32,185 bases of DNA from Candidatus Methanophagaceae archaeon GoMg1 (GTDB taxonomy: Archaea > Halobacteriota > Syntropharchaeia > Alkanophagales > Methanospirareceae): positions 1 to 32,185 of the forward strand of contig QBUL01000178.1 of assembly GCA_013180605.1 (NCBI GenBank). The letters run 5' to 3'. The translations under genes and the position numbers were made by a program. Under the pieces are notes generated by a model. The model had not been told where the DNA came from. It made no database searches and was given only the letters and a program-made list of their open reading frames with translations. The first letter of the stretch is position 1, and each line of letters opens with the position of its first letter. This document shows, in pieces, positions 8,647 to 16,818 of the stretch.

Positions 8647-8756
8647 TATTTAAGACACAGATTTACACTGATTTACGCAGATTTATTTTAGTTTAACCGT
8701 GTTGATTCCTATCATCTGTGTTAATCTGCGTTAATCTATGTCTATAATTTATTTTT
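8647..8756. repeat. Element A, copy 1 (MITE-like inverted repeat) between gyrA and fni
   Basis: About 110 nt with long imperfect terminal inverted repeats: the left arm gacacagatttacactgatt and onward mirrors the right arm ending ttaatctgcgttaatctatg. Other copies at 11476-11590 and 19542-19656 are about 85-90% alike by eye, including the outer flanks tatttaaga and tctataatttattttt. It starts six bases after the gyrA stop and ends ten bases before the fni stop, so here it sits as a bidirectional hairpin between convergent genes. Confidence 0.85.
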
Positions 8757-8765
8757 TATCCCAAA

Positions 8766-9920
8766 CTATTTTAAACGCATTTGCGAGCCCAGCTGCCCCT
8801 TTTTCCGCTTTAACCTTTCGATAACACCTCTTTGCTCCGCTATCTCTTTCGCCCTACCCGTAATGATTACTTCTGCTTCCTTTAGTTCTGTCGTGCTCTT
8901 ACAGCCTGTTAAGAACATTGCAACCTTTAACTCCTCTCCCATCTCTTTTATTTTCCCTGCCACTTTCTCTGCGTCGGCATCTATATCCGTATCAGCGTCT
9001 GCATTCGCAGTTCCCATTGCGGGTTTCAGGAAGGGCAAAGCAGCACTGCACAGGTCTGCACCCAAAGCCATGCTTTTTGCGATGTCAAGACCATTTCTTA
9101 TCCCACCCGTAGCAATCACAGGAATGGAGAAAGGAAGCGCACTGCACTCCACGACGCTTTCTAACGTTGTGATGCCCCAGTCCCACCCAAAAAGATTGCC
9201 TAAATGTTCGTTTAATTCGTACCCTTCTGCGCTCGCACGGTATATCTCTGCTGCGGCTAAACTCGTGCCTCCTAAACCGCCCACGTCTATCGCAGATACT
9301 CCTGCTTCATGCAGCTTCTTTGCGACCCAGTAACTGATTCCCGCTCCCGTTTCTTTTACAATCACGGGCTTTTTTATCGCTTCGCATACGTCTTTTATCG
9401 AAGCTAAGCAACCACTTGCATCTACATTGCCCTCTGGCTGAATGGCTTCCTGTAAAAAGTTAAGATGTATAGCAATTGCATCTGCATCTATCATCTCGAT
9501 AACACGCTCAACACCTTCTATCTCGTATTCCTTTAACTGTGGAGCACCTAAGTTCGCATAGATGAACGAATTGGGTGCAACATCACGAACCACACGAAAA
9601 GAGTCCTCCTGCTCACTATTTTCCAGCGCGGCTCGCTGAGAACCAACACCCATACCCACGCCAAGCGACTCAGCAGCTTTTGCAAGCACTTTATTCGTTC
9701 GCTTCGTCGCGGGATGCCCCCCCGTCATCGAAGCAATCATCACCGGATAATTAAACGAAAAGCCTAAGAACTCCGTATTCAAATTTATCTCATTTTTATC
9801 TATTTCTGGTAATGCAACATGAACAAGCTTAACGTCTGCAAAGCAATCTTCTCGCGTTTCTACTTCCTCTTCCGCACAAATCCGAAGTTGCTCTATTTTC
9901 CTTCTTGATGTTTGGCTCAT
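8766..9920 (-). CDS. fni: Type 2 isopentenyl-diphosphate delta-isomerase
   Basis: FMN-dependent isomerase interconverting IPP and DMAPP for archaeal isoprenoid lipids. TIM-barrel landmarks: MIASMTGGHPATKRTN (61-76), GVGSQRAAL (91-99), HLNFLQEAIQPEG (152-164), VKETGAGIS (188-196), DVGGLGGTS (212-220) and ATGGIRNGLDIAKSMALGAD (270-289), the last three being FMN/phosphate sites. The 384-residue length is slightly above the usual size, partly because of an Ala/Asp-rich insert (ANADADTDIDADA, 305-317). The start at 9920 gives the expected Arg-rich N-terminus (SRRKIEQLRIC). It is divergent from mtaB across a 64-nt spacer and convergent with gyrA. Confidence 0.95.
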   Translation of the reverse strand: MSQTSRRKIEQLRICAEEEVETREDCFADVKLVHVALPEIDKNEINLNTEFLGFSFNYPVMIASMTGGHPATKRTNKVLAKAAESLGVGMGVGSQRAALENSEQEDSFRVVRDVAPNSFIYANLGAPQLKEYEIEGVERVIEMIDADAIAIHLNFLQEAIQPEGNVDASGCLASIKDVCEAIKKPVIVKETGAGISYWVAKKLHEAGVSAIDVGGLGGTSLAAAEIYRASAEGYELNEHLGNLFGWDWGITTLESVVECSALPFSIPVIATGGIRNGLDIAKSMALGADLCSAALPFLKPAMGTANADADTDIDADAEKVAGKIKEMGEELKVAMFLTGCKSTTELKEAEVIITGRAKEIAEQRGVIERLKRKKGQLGSQMRLK

Positions 9921-9984
9921 TCTTACTCTCCTATCAGCAATGCCATATTATTTGTATGAACTAATAGATAATATATTATCAAAA

Positions 9985-11298
9985 ATGAACCTAACCAAGT
10001 TATCTTCAGGAACTGCAAAAGCCATTCACATCGAAACGTTCGGCTGCACGGCTAACGTAGGTGACACGCTGAGAATGCGAACAATTCTGAAAACCGCGGG
10101 ACATAAGATAGTAGAAGCTCGTGAAGCCGACATTGTCATCGTGAATACCTGCACCGTAACGAAAAGGACGGAACTAAACGTGCTAAAACGAATAAAGGAG
10201 TTAAAAGAGCAGGGTAAAGAGGTGGTTGTAGCGGGTTGTATGGCTGCAGCACAGCCAGAGCTGGTAAAGAGCATCTTAGGCGAAGATGTAACAATGGTGA
10301 CTCCACTTGACATTCGGGATAGTGAAGAGCAAGAGTTTGAGCTTGATTTTGATGGCGTGATTGCCGTAATCCCGATAGCAATGGGCTGCGTAGGTAGATG
10401 CACTTATTGTATCGTGAAACAAGCGAGAGGCGACCTGAGAAGCTATGCGCCGGATAAACTATGCAAAGCAGTTAAAAGTGCAGTTGAACGTGGTGCGAAG
10501 GAAATACGAATTACTGCTCAGGACTGCAGTGCTTATGGCTGGAACGGCTTCGGCATAAACTACCCGAAACTTCCTGAATTGTTAGAACTGCTAACCGCCG
10601 TAGAAGGCGATTTCAGAATACGAGTAGGCATGATGAACCCCTTCACGGTGATTCGTATTCTGGATAAACTTCTGGATGCGTTTGAATCCGAAAAAATCTT
10701 CAATTTCTTTCACGTACCCGTGCAATCGGGCTCGGATAAGGTGCTGGGAGACATGAGGAGGAACTACAAAGCTGCGGATTTCGATGAAATAGTGAAAAAC
10801 ATACGGAAGCGGTTCAAATGCAGCACAATCTGCACGGATTTTATCGTTGGATTCCCGTGCGAGACAGAAGAGGATTTTGGGTCTTCTTTGAACCTGTTGA
10901 AGACGGTAAAGCCAGAAAAAGTGAATATAACGAGGTTCTCTCCGAGACCAGGGACAGAAGCATCAAAACAGAAGGATTTGGTGGAGCGCGAGAAGAAAAG
11001 AAGGTCGAGAATTTTCTCCGACGCTTATCACAGGCTTGCGTTCGCGAAGAACAAGGAATTGGTAGGAAAGGAACTTCCGGTTTTAGTAACGGAGATGGGA
11101 AAGAAAGGAGGCATGATAGGTAGGGACGCTTCGTACAGGACCGTCGTAATAAAGAGTGATTTGCCGATTGGTGTCACTTGTGTGGTGCGTGTGAGGGATG
11201 CGAAAAGCACTTACTTGGTGGGCGAGGTTCAAATTCCAATTAATAAACCACGAGATTCCACAAGATTAACACAAGAAATGACGGCTAATATTGGATAA
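9985..11298 (+). CDS. Archaeal MiaB-like tRNA methylthiotransferase (e-MtaB/CDKAL1 type)
   Basis: Radical SAM enzyme expected to convert t6A37 to ms2t6A in tRNA. With the upstream ATG (9940) numbering, the N-terminal cluster cysteines are C36, C71 and C100 (FGCTANVGD, NTCTVT, AGCMA) and the radical SAM motif is CVGRCTYC (C150, C154, C157). A TRAM domain follows from about residue 375 (LVGKELPVLVTEMG onward). I prefer the ATG at 9985 because the extra 15 codons are read from a palindromic A/T stretch (gataatatattatc) that looks like a promoter; 9940 remains possible. The C-terminal 18 residues (after VQIPI) are read from element B, as in aroC. It is divergent from fni. Confidence 0.9.
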   Translation: MNLTKLSSGTAKAIHIETFGCTANVGDTLRMRTILKTAGHKIVEAREADIVIVNTCTVTKRTELNVLKRIKELKEQGKEVVVAGCMAAAQPELVKSILGEDVTMVTPLDIRDSEEQEFELDFDGVIAVIPIAMGCVGRCTYCIVKQARGDLRSYAPDKLCKAVKSAVERGAKEIRITAQDCSAYGWNGFGINYPKLPELLELLTAVEGDFRIRVGMMNPFTVIRILDKLLDAFESEKIFNFFHVPVQSGSDKVLGDMRRNYKAADFDEIVKNIRKRFKCSTICTDFIVGFPCETEEDFGSSLNLLKTVKPEKVNITRFSPRPGTEASKQKDLVEREKKRRSRIFSDAYHRLAFAKNKELVGKELPVLVTEMGKKGGMIGRDASYRTVVIKSDLPIGVTCVVRVRDAKSTYLVGEVQIPINKPRDSTRLTQEMTANIG

Positions 11299-11374
11299 AA
11301 TCACCGATGACCAACGGAAAAATGTTTTCTATTATTACTCTCTCGTGGAAATCTGTGTAATCTTGTGGTTATAA
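11243..11374. repeat. Element B, paired inverted copies around the mtaB stop
   Basis: The left arm aaaccacgagattccacaag and onward (11245-11278, coding for the mtaB tail) and the right arm ctcgtggaaatctgtgtaat and onward (11342-11374) are imperfect inverse complements about 65 nt apart. The right arm read backwards equals the copy at 3166-3200. The pair could fold as a large hairpin in the mtaB 3' UTR. Confidence 0.7.
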
Positions 11375-11475
11375 TTTTCGGAATGCCTATCGTTCAGGTT
11401 TATTCAATTGAATACAGGAAAAGAGAACTGCAAATGGTAGAAGCATAATAATGCAAAAGATGTGCTACTTCCCTC

Positions 11476-11590
11476 CATTTAAGACACAGATTGACACTGA
11501 TTTACGCGGACTTATTTGAGTTTAACATTGTTGATTTTTATCATCTGTCTGTGTTAATCTGCGTTAATCTGAGTCTATAATTTATTTTCT
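11476..11590. repeat. Element A, copy 2, upstream of the rhomboid gene
   Basis: Starts atttaagacacagattgaca and ends with gcgttaatctgagtctataa followed by tttatttt. Same layout as the copies at 8647 and 19542. The remaining spacer (11375-11475 and 11591-11650) shows no gene. Confidence 0.85.
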
Positions 11591-11650
11591 ATTTGTTTCG
11601 TCTCCGCCATATAGTTTTTTAATTCTTGTAAGTGGTTCGATAGCCCGCCA

Positions 11651-11661
11651 CCTTTAAATAC
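11651..11661 (+). promoter_or_regulatory. TATA box of the rhomboid gene
   Basis: The sequence cctttaaatac lies 27-37 nt before the ATG at 11688, an archaeal BRE/TATA pattern at the expected distance. No Shine-Dalgarno is evident, so the message is probably leaderless or short-leader. Confidence 0.6.
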
Positions 11662-11687
11662 AAAACGTCTTTTCCAAATACATAAGC

Positions 11688-12467
11688 ATGGCACGTACAC
11701 AATGCACAATCTGCGGCAAACCCGCCTCGTACAGATGCAAATACTGCGGTGACACACTTTGCCGGGAGCATCTTGCACCCGATAAGCACTGGTGTGTCGC
11801 TCTTGAAGAATATAAAAAAGATATGGAAGCAGAGAGAACGTCCTCTATTTCCTCTGACCTCAAGCCGGAATACGGAAGATGGGAATATAAAAAGAGAGTT
11901 AAATATACAAATCCTCTCGGCATCTTTGCCGGTAACTATTCGTTCTTGATTTTGTTTCTCATTTCCCTCTCTTTTGTTTTACAATTGCTTATTCCACGTC
12001 CATACTATACCGAACTATTAATCCTAAATCCGACACTTGTGCTAGAAAGACCATGGACGCTGGTAACACACCTATTCCTGCACGGGAGCTTCGAGCATTT
12101 TTTTATCAATATGCTCGTATTTTTCTTCTTTGCTCCTGTATTAGAGCGTAAAATAGGAAGTTCGAAATTTCTGCTCATCTTTTTCCTCGCAGGTATTTTT
12201 GCGGGGATTGGCTGGAGTTTGACATCCGTTGCCCCTGCGGTTGGTGCAAGTGGAGCGTTAATGGGAATATTTGCTACTCTTGCGGTGCTGATGCCGAGAA
12301 TGCGAGTATATTTGTTCTTTATTGTACCGCTGGAAATCTGGATGGTGGTTATTCTCTTCGCCCTCTATGATTTCTTTATGATTGGTTCAGGCGATATGAT
12401 TGCGCATACGGCACATTTATCAGGGCTTTTTTTCGGATTGCTCGCAGGTATGTGGTTAAAATCCTGA
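11688..12467 (+). CDS. Rhomboid-family intramembrane serine protease with N-terminal zinc finger
   Basis: A 259-residue membrane protein. Residues 6-36 form an AN1-like zinc finger (CTIC, CKYC, C25, H28, H34, C36). From about residue 83 there are several transmembrane segments with the rhomboid core: the WTLVTHLFLHGSFEHFFINM block (123-142), the catalytic serine S188 in GASGALMG, and the catalytic histidine H243 in AHLSGLFFG. Family role: cleavage of substrate helices within or near the membrane. The cytoplasmic zinc finger may choose partners or substrates; that is inference. Its own TATA box lies at 11651-11661. Element C follows the stop. Confidence 0.93.
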   Translation: MARTQCTICGKPASYRCKYCGDTLCREHLAPDKHWCVALEEYKKDMEAERTSSISSDLKPEYGRWEYKKRVKYTNPLGIFAGNYSFLILFLISLSFVLQLLIPRPYYTELLILNPTLVLERPWTLVTHLFLHGSFEHFFINMLVFFFFAPVLERKIGSSKFLLIFFLAGIFAGIGWSLTSVAPAVGASGALMGIFATLAVLMPRMRVYLFFIVPLEIWMVVILFALYDFFMIGSGDMIAHTAHLSGLFFGLLAGMWLKS

Positions 12468-12474
12468 ATCCTTA

Positions 12475-12590
12475 AATTTTACCGCAGAGCACACGGAGAA
12501 CGCAGAGCCATCAGGAAAGTCAGCAAGGATTGAAACAGTCCTAAAACTCTGCGTACTCTGCGCTCTCCGCGGTGGATAAATCACTATATT
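12475..12590. repeat. Element C, copy 1 (rhomboid / NuoG-FrhB convergent spacer)
   Basis: Inverted repeat: left arm accgcagagcacacggagaa followed by cgcagag, right arm ctctgcgtactctgcgctct followed by ccgcggtgg. The internal part reads gattgaaacagtcctaaaac. The reverse complement matches 19440-19540 plus 19660-19710, where element A interrupts it. It sits between convergent genes and may act as a terminator hairpin. Confidence 0.8.
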
Positions 12591-12611
12591 TTTAGACAGT
12601 GCCCACGAATA

Positions 12612-14036
12612 CTATGCCTCTAGACCATCCAGAATCACTGCAAAATTCTTATCTGCTCTTTTCTTTTTAAACCTTACTAGTTTTACAATCTCTTTCTTAG
12701 CCACTTCAGTCTGGACGAACTCAGTCGCGTCCAGAAGCCTTTTCCCAACTTCAGACCGCACAATCACCGTAGAATACCCATCTGCGCTTCCAACCGAGCC
12801 GATAGAGATGTCTGCAAGTCGGGACACGAAATCGTCGCAGAAAGGACATCCTTCGCTCACCACGTCCTCAAACGCTCGCACGTCACACGAATAATCCTCG
12901 CCATCTACCGTAACGACATATTTCCCTTTGGTTATCTGCGTCTTATCCGCTTTATCAAGGTCAACGCCAAATTCACGTTTCGTCCGTTCCTTTAAACCTT
13001 CGTAATCGAAGCTTTCAAAACAGAATAGACCCAACAGGGTAATCTCTACTCCCGGGAATTCGCGTTCCAAATCCCGCTGCTGCTGTATCTTCCGCACCGC
13101 ACGGACTTCACAGGGTGTGCCAACAACGGCTATTCTCCGCTTGCCTGCCTTTAACGCTTCTTCTAGTTTTGACATCATTGGCACGCGCAAATATTTCGTG
13201 CCTCGCGCGCTTCTTATCCCTGCTACATCATCAACTACAACGGCCTCGGCTTTATAGCCATCGCCCTCTTTTCGCTGCACGACCAGCGCAGCATCAAACA
13301 AGTTATTTTCTATGCCCGAAATAAGCAACGAGGAGACTATTCCTCCATCCTGACCGTCCCAAGAGCTCTTTCCCGCGATTAAATCGCTGTAAACGCCCAG
13401 TTCCGCATCTCGCTCACCTTCTAAGAATTTATCCTCGATTGTTCTTATATCCTCTGCCGTTGTCGGGTATATGTTCTTTTCCCTCTTTATTGCTTCCGTA
13501 GGGCATACAAGCGCACACGAACCGCAACCTATGCAATCATCGGATAGCTCCATGTAAGGTGTTCCAATGGCTCGCTCCACACCGCGATTTATAACGTTTA
13601 TGGCTGAGACACCCACTAACTCCTCACAAACCCTCGTACACAATCCGCAAAGGATACACCGCTCGTCCTCCAATTTAAATCGCGGCTTTACAACGCCATA
13701 TTCGTGCGCCAGACGCTGTATTTTGCCCTCTTCCGGGCATCTCGCCAGCAGCAGTTCTAAGAGCATTTTCCTTATCTCGATAATCTCCGGCGATTTGGTG
13801 TTTACCACCAGTCCATCTTCAACGGGATAATTACAGGCAGTGACAATCTTTTTCCTGCCTCGTTTCTCTATCTCCACGGAGCATAACCTGCAGGCGCCAA
13901 AGGGTTCTAAGGCAGGATGATAACACAGCGTAGGTATATCAATGCCGATGCTTTTCGCAGCTTTCAGGATGGTATTCCCTTTCTCTGCTTCTACCTCTAC
14001 TACTTTACCGTCAATTTCTAATTTTAACACCCTCAA
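12612..14036 (-). CDS. NuoG/HydA-type ferredoxin module fused to an FrhB-type F420 domain
   Basis: A 474-residue fusion. Residues 1-80: plant-type [2Fe-2S] domain (C38, C49, C52, C68). Residues 81-120: the place of the NuoG His-Cys3 cluster, here degenerate (only C100 in LLLARCPEEGKIQRL). Residues 125-180: two [4Fe-4S] sites (C127, C130, C133, C137 and C168, C171, C174, C178). Residues 225-474: FrhB/FdhB domain (GQDGGIVSSLL, 228-238; C309 in GTPCEVRAVRKI; C339 in LFCFES; C397 and C400 in CPFCDDF), expected to hold FAD, an iron-sulfur cluster and an F420 site. It overlaps the NuoF-like gene by 4 nt (ATGA), so the two are co-translated. Inference: electrons pass between F420H2 and the NAD(H) site of NuoF. 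No molybdopterin or hydrogenase domain is present. Confidence 0.9.
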   Translation of the reverse strand: MRVLKLEIDGKVVEVEAEKGNTILKAAKSIGIDIPTLCYHPALEPFGACRLCSVEIEKRGRKKIVTACNYPVEDGLVVNTKSPEIIEIRKMLLELLLARCPEEGKIQRLAHEYGVVKPRFKLEDERCILCGLCTRVCEELVGVSAINVINRGVERAIGTPYMELSDDCIGCGSCALVCPTEAIKREKNIYPTTAEDIRTIEDKFLEGERDAELGVYSDLIAGKSSWDGQDGGIVSSLLISGIENNLFDAALVVQRKEGDGYKAEAVVVDDVAGIRSARGTKYLRVPMMSKLEEALKAGKRRIAVVGTPCEVRAVRKIQQQRDLEREFPGVEITLLGLFCFESFDYEGLKERTKREFGVDLDKADKTQITKGKYVVTVDGEDYSCDVRAFEDVVSEGCPFCDDFVSRLADISIGSVGSADGYSTVIVRSEVGKRLLDATEFVQTEVAKKEIVKLVRFKKKRADKNFAVILDGLEA

Positions 14037-15985
14037 TCACTTCCCCCTCCCCTTTTCTTTCCTTTTCTTATCGCCCTCTCCACTTCAGGTAATGACGGAG
14101 GAACAGGTTTGCCTGATATTTTCTTTACTGCTCCGACTTTAGGCGGGCAAACGTCATAGCAAATCCCGCACTTTACGCATTTCGATTGGTCTATCACGTG
14201 TATTCTCTTTTTCTCACCTTCTATTGCACCTTCAGGGCAGTTCTTCAGACACTTCAAACAAGCTATGCACTTCTCTGGGTCTATATAATATGAAATCAAG
14301 TCCTTACATACCAGTGCTGGGCACCTTTTCTCCTTTATATGCGCTTCATATTCATCTCTAAAGTACCGGATGGTGCTCAGAGCAGGATTAGCGGCTGTCG
14401 TTCCCAACGCGCATAGTGATGCCTTTTTCATCACCACCGCAATTTCTTTGAGCAGCTCAATATCTCCCTCTTTTCCTCTTCCAGCAACCATCGCATCCAA
14501 GATATCACGCATACGTTTTAAGCCCTCACGGCATGGCACGCACTTGCCACACGATTCATCGCAGAGAAAATCCACGAAATAGCGTGCTAAATCCACGATG
14601 CACGTATCTTCGTCTATAACAATCATACCTCCAGAGCCCATCATCGAACCCAACTTCGTGAGTTCATCGAAATCCACCGGCGAATCAAGATATTGCTCTG
14701 GGATTATCCCGCCGGAGGGTCCGCCTGTTTGCACACCTTTAAATTTCTTACCGCCCCGAATCCCCCCACCTATTTTATATATGATGTCGCGTAGCGTCGT
14801 TCCCATTGGCACTTCCACTAAACCCGTATTGTTCACCTTACCCACCAACGAGAAAATCTTCGTTCCTTTACTGCCTTCCGTTCCAATCGAGCCGAACCAA
14901 TCAGCACCTTTTTCTATTATCAGCGGCACATTTGCCAGCGTCTCTACGTTATTTAAATTGCTCGGTTTATCCCAGATGCCCGCTTCTGAAGTATGAACGT
15001 ATTTAGGTCTTGGCTCGCCCACTTTTCCTTCTATCGCATTCATCAAAGCGCTGGACTCACCGGAAATAAACGCTCCTGCACCTCGATGCACCTTCACATC
15101 GAAGTCGAATCCCGAACCCAGTATGTCCTCTCCAAGTAAGCCGTATTCCTTCGCTTGTTCGAGTGCAATTGCAAGATTACTCACCGCCAGTGGATACTCC
15201 TGGCGTACGTAAACGAATCCATGGGTAGCACCGATGGCATAAGCAGCGATAGTTAAACCCTCAAGAACCCTGTGTGGATTTCCTTCCATTATTGACCTGT
15301 CCATATAGGCTCCCGGGTCGCCTTCATCACAATTGACTATCGCATATTTAGGTTCGCCGGAAGCATCCCGGGTGGTCTCCCATTTCCGTCCAGCGGGAAA
15401 ACCACCGCCGCCCCTACCCCGCAAATTTGCACGCTTCACTTCTTCCATCACTTCCTCTGGCGTCATCTCTTGCAATGCTTTAGCTAACGCTCGATATCCA
15501 CCAAGTGCGATGTAATCTTCTATATTTGCCGGGTCCACCCACAGGTTACCGCTAAAAACAAGCCGGGTTTGATATTTGTAAAAAGGAATATCTTGTTCAT
15601 GAACCATTCGCTCGCCCGTGTTGGGATCGGCGTAAAGCAACCGCTCAATAATCTCCTTTCCTTTTATGGTCTTTGAGATAATCTCGGGCACATCTTCGGG
15701 CGTTACATTGAGATAGCATATCTCCTCGGGATAAACGATAATAATAGGTCCTCGCTCACAAAAGCCATGACAACCTGTCCTCCGTACGCCTACCTCTTCC
15801 GTTAAACCTTGTTTCTCCAATTCCTTCTGTATTGCCGCAGCAACCGCATCACTACCCGTGGCATGACATGCCGTTCCGGAACAGAGCGTAATGTATGGCA
15901 TAGTCAAGTCTCGCATACCTACAATCTTTCTTCTCAGCGCCCTCAAGTCCTCTTTCGAGTTTAATCGTGGCATTTCCTCCCCCAC
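14033..15985 (-). CDS. NuoF/HydB-type NAD(P)H-binding flavoprotein with ferredoxin tail
   Basis: A 650-residue protein. Residues 30-115: thioredoxin-like [2Fe-2S] domain (C35, C40, C72, C76). Residues 150-490: NuoF core with FMN loop RGRGGGGFPAGRKW (189-202), NADH-site block GAGAFISGESSAL (302-314), and [4Fe-4S] N3-type cysteines C479, C482, C485 (ESCGKCVPC) and C525. Residues 555-620: two ferredoxin [4Fe-4S] sites (C573, C576, C579, C583; C603, C606, C609, C613). This three-part order is that of HydB of electron-bifurcating hydrogenases and of related NADH-linked soluble complexes, not of the respiratory NuoF, which lacks both ends. It is one base downstream of the NuoE-like gene (stop 15987, start 15985) and overlaps the next gene by ATGA. 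Predicted site of NAD(P)H oxidation or formation in a soluble complex. Confidence 0.95.
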   Translation of the reverse strand: MGEEMPRLNSKEDLRALRRKIVGMRDLTMPYITLCSGTACHATGSDAVAAAIQKELEKQGLTEEVGVRRTGCHGFCERGPIIIVYPEEICYLNVTPEDVPEIISKTIKGKEIIERLLYADPNTGERMVHEQDIPFYKYQTRLVFSGNLWVDPANIEDYIALGGYRALAKALQEMTPEEVMEEVKRANLRGRGGGGFPAGRKWETTRDASGEPKYAIVNCDEGDPGAYMDRSIMEGNPHRVLEGLTIAAYAIGATHGFVYVRQEYPLAVSNLAIALEQAKEYGLLGEDILGSGFDFDVKVHRGAGAFISGESSALMNAIEGKVGEPRPKYVHTSEAGIWDKPSNLNNVETLANVPLIIEKGADWFGSIGTEGSKGTKIFSLVGKVNNTGLVEVPMGTTLRDIIYKIGGGIRGGKKFKGVQTGGPSGGIIPEQYLDSPVDFDELTKLGSMMGSGGMIVIDEDTCIVDLARYFVDFLCDESCGKCVPCREGLKRMRDILDAMVAGRGKEGDIELLKEIAVVMKKASLCALGTTAANPALSTIRYFRDEYEAHIKEKRCPALVCKDLISYYIDPEKCIACLKCLKNCPEGAIEGEKKRIHVIDQSKCVKCGICYDVCPPKVGAVKKISGKPVPPSLPEVERAIRKGKKRGGGSD

Positions 15986-15986
15986 T

Positions 15987-16460
15987 TTACTTGTATTTCC
16001 CTAAAATATCTTCTACCATTGCCGGGGTTATCTTGCCGTGATAATTCCCATCTACTACTACCACCGGTCCCATGGCACAGCAACCAAGGCAATTCACTCG
16101 TTTCAAACTAAACCGCATGTCTGGTGTAGTACCCCCCTCTTTGATCTTCAAGTTCTCTTCCACCCGGTCCAGAATCTTCGGTGCACCACGCACCTGACAG
16201 GCAGTACCAAGGCATACCTGTATTATATGACGACCAACCGGATTCAAGCTCATCGCTTTATAAAAACTGGCTATCCTGTATATATGACTTTTTGGAATCC
16301 GCAACCTCTCGCTTATTCGTGCAATCACTCCATGGGGAATCCAATTGAACTCGCTTTGTATGTCCAACAGCAACTGAATTAAAACGCCTTCTTCTCCCTT
16401 ATATCCCTCTATTATCTCATCCACCCGCTGCATCTTCATCTTCATGTCTATTTCTACCAT
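15987..16460 (-). CDS. NuoE/HydC-type [2Fe-2S] subunit
   Basis: A 157-residue protein with an N-terminal helical part and a thioredoxin-like [2Fe-2S] domain: CLGTAC (C83, C88) and CLGCC (C124, C128), the NuoE ligand spacing. The block RIPKSHIYRIASFYKAMSLN (55-74) is typical of the family. First gene of the operon NuoE - NuoF - NuoG/FrhB, all minus strand with no spacer longer than one base. The first Met (16460) gives a normal length; a weak purine stretch (agagcgga) precedes it. Role: electron carrier next to the FMN of the NuoF-like subunit. Confidence 0.94.
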   Translation of the reverse strand: MVEIDMKMKMQRVDEIIEGYKGEEGVLIQLLLDIQSEFNWIPHGVIARISERLRIPKSHIYRIASFYKAMSLNPVGRHIIQVCLGTACQVRGAPKILDRVEENLKIKEGGTTPDMRFSLKRVNCLGCCAMGPVVVVDGNYHGKITPAMVEDILGKYK

Positions 16461-16588
16461 TCCGCTCTTTTCAATCGCACATCAATCACGCACCATCATT
16501 CACATTCCGCGTGCGCCTCAAAAGGTCTAATTACCTGTCTCCCCCTGTTATCTTTCCCTTTAAACTTTATCCTTGACTTTCGCCAATA

Positions 16589-16612
16589 GCGAATATACAT
16601 ACGAATATTCGC
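16589..16612. promoter_or_regulatory. Inverted repeat upstream of the NuoE operon
   Basis: GCGAATAT and ATATTCGC (8-bp perfect arms, 8-nt spacer) lie about 130-150 nt before the NuoE start. No believable gene covers this stretch, so it could be an operator or a leader hairpin for the operon. A nearby tcgtatagac extends partial symmetry. Function is unproven. Confidence 0.4.
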
Positions 16613-16818
16613 TTTTCGTATAGACTTATTTTTCGTTTTTTCCCAGTCACTGAGGAAGATGGTATCCCACTCATGCACTACACCTACGAAGGGAACAGAC
16701 ACGATGCGAAGAAGTTAGTCCGTACGAAGTCGGATTAGTTCTCTTATATTCGATTCTACAAAATACGTGAAATATTACAATTTAAATGGCAATAAAGAGA
16801 AAGGGGTGAAAAGAGCGT

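Noticed and set aside
8863-9333. Antisense ORF inside the IPP isomerase gene
   Set aside because: Shadow frame; the opposite strand encodes a complete conserved enzyme.
12612-16460. Respiratory complex I or NAD-dependent formate dehydrogenase operon
   Set aside because: No membrane subunits, no molybdopterin subunit, and the NuoG-like protein ends in an FrhB domain rather than a catalytic oxidoreductase domain.
16496-16702. 68-codon minus-strand ORF upstream of NuoE
   Set aside because: No ribosome-binding site or recognisable family; it reads through the inverted repeat at 16589-16612, and its composition (many Lys/Arg/Ile from A/T-rich DNA) looks non-coding.
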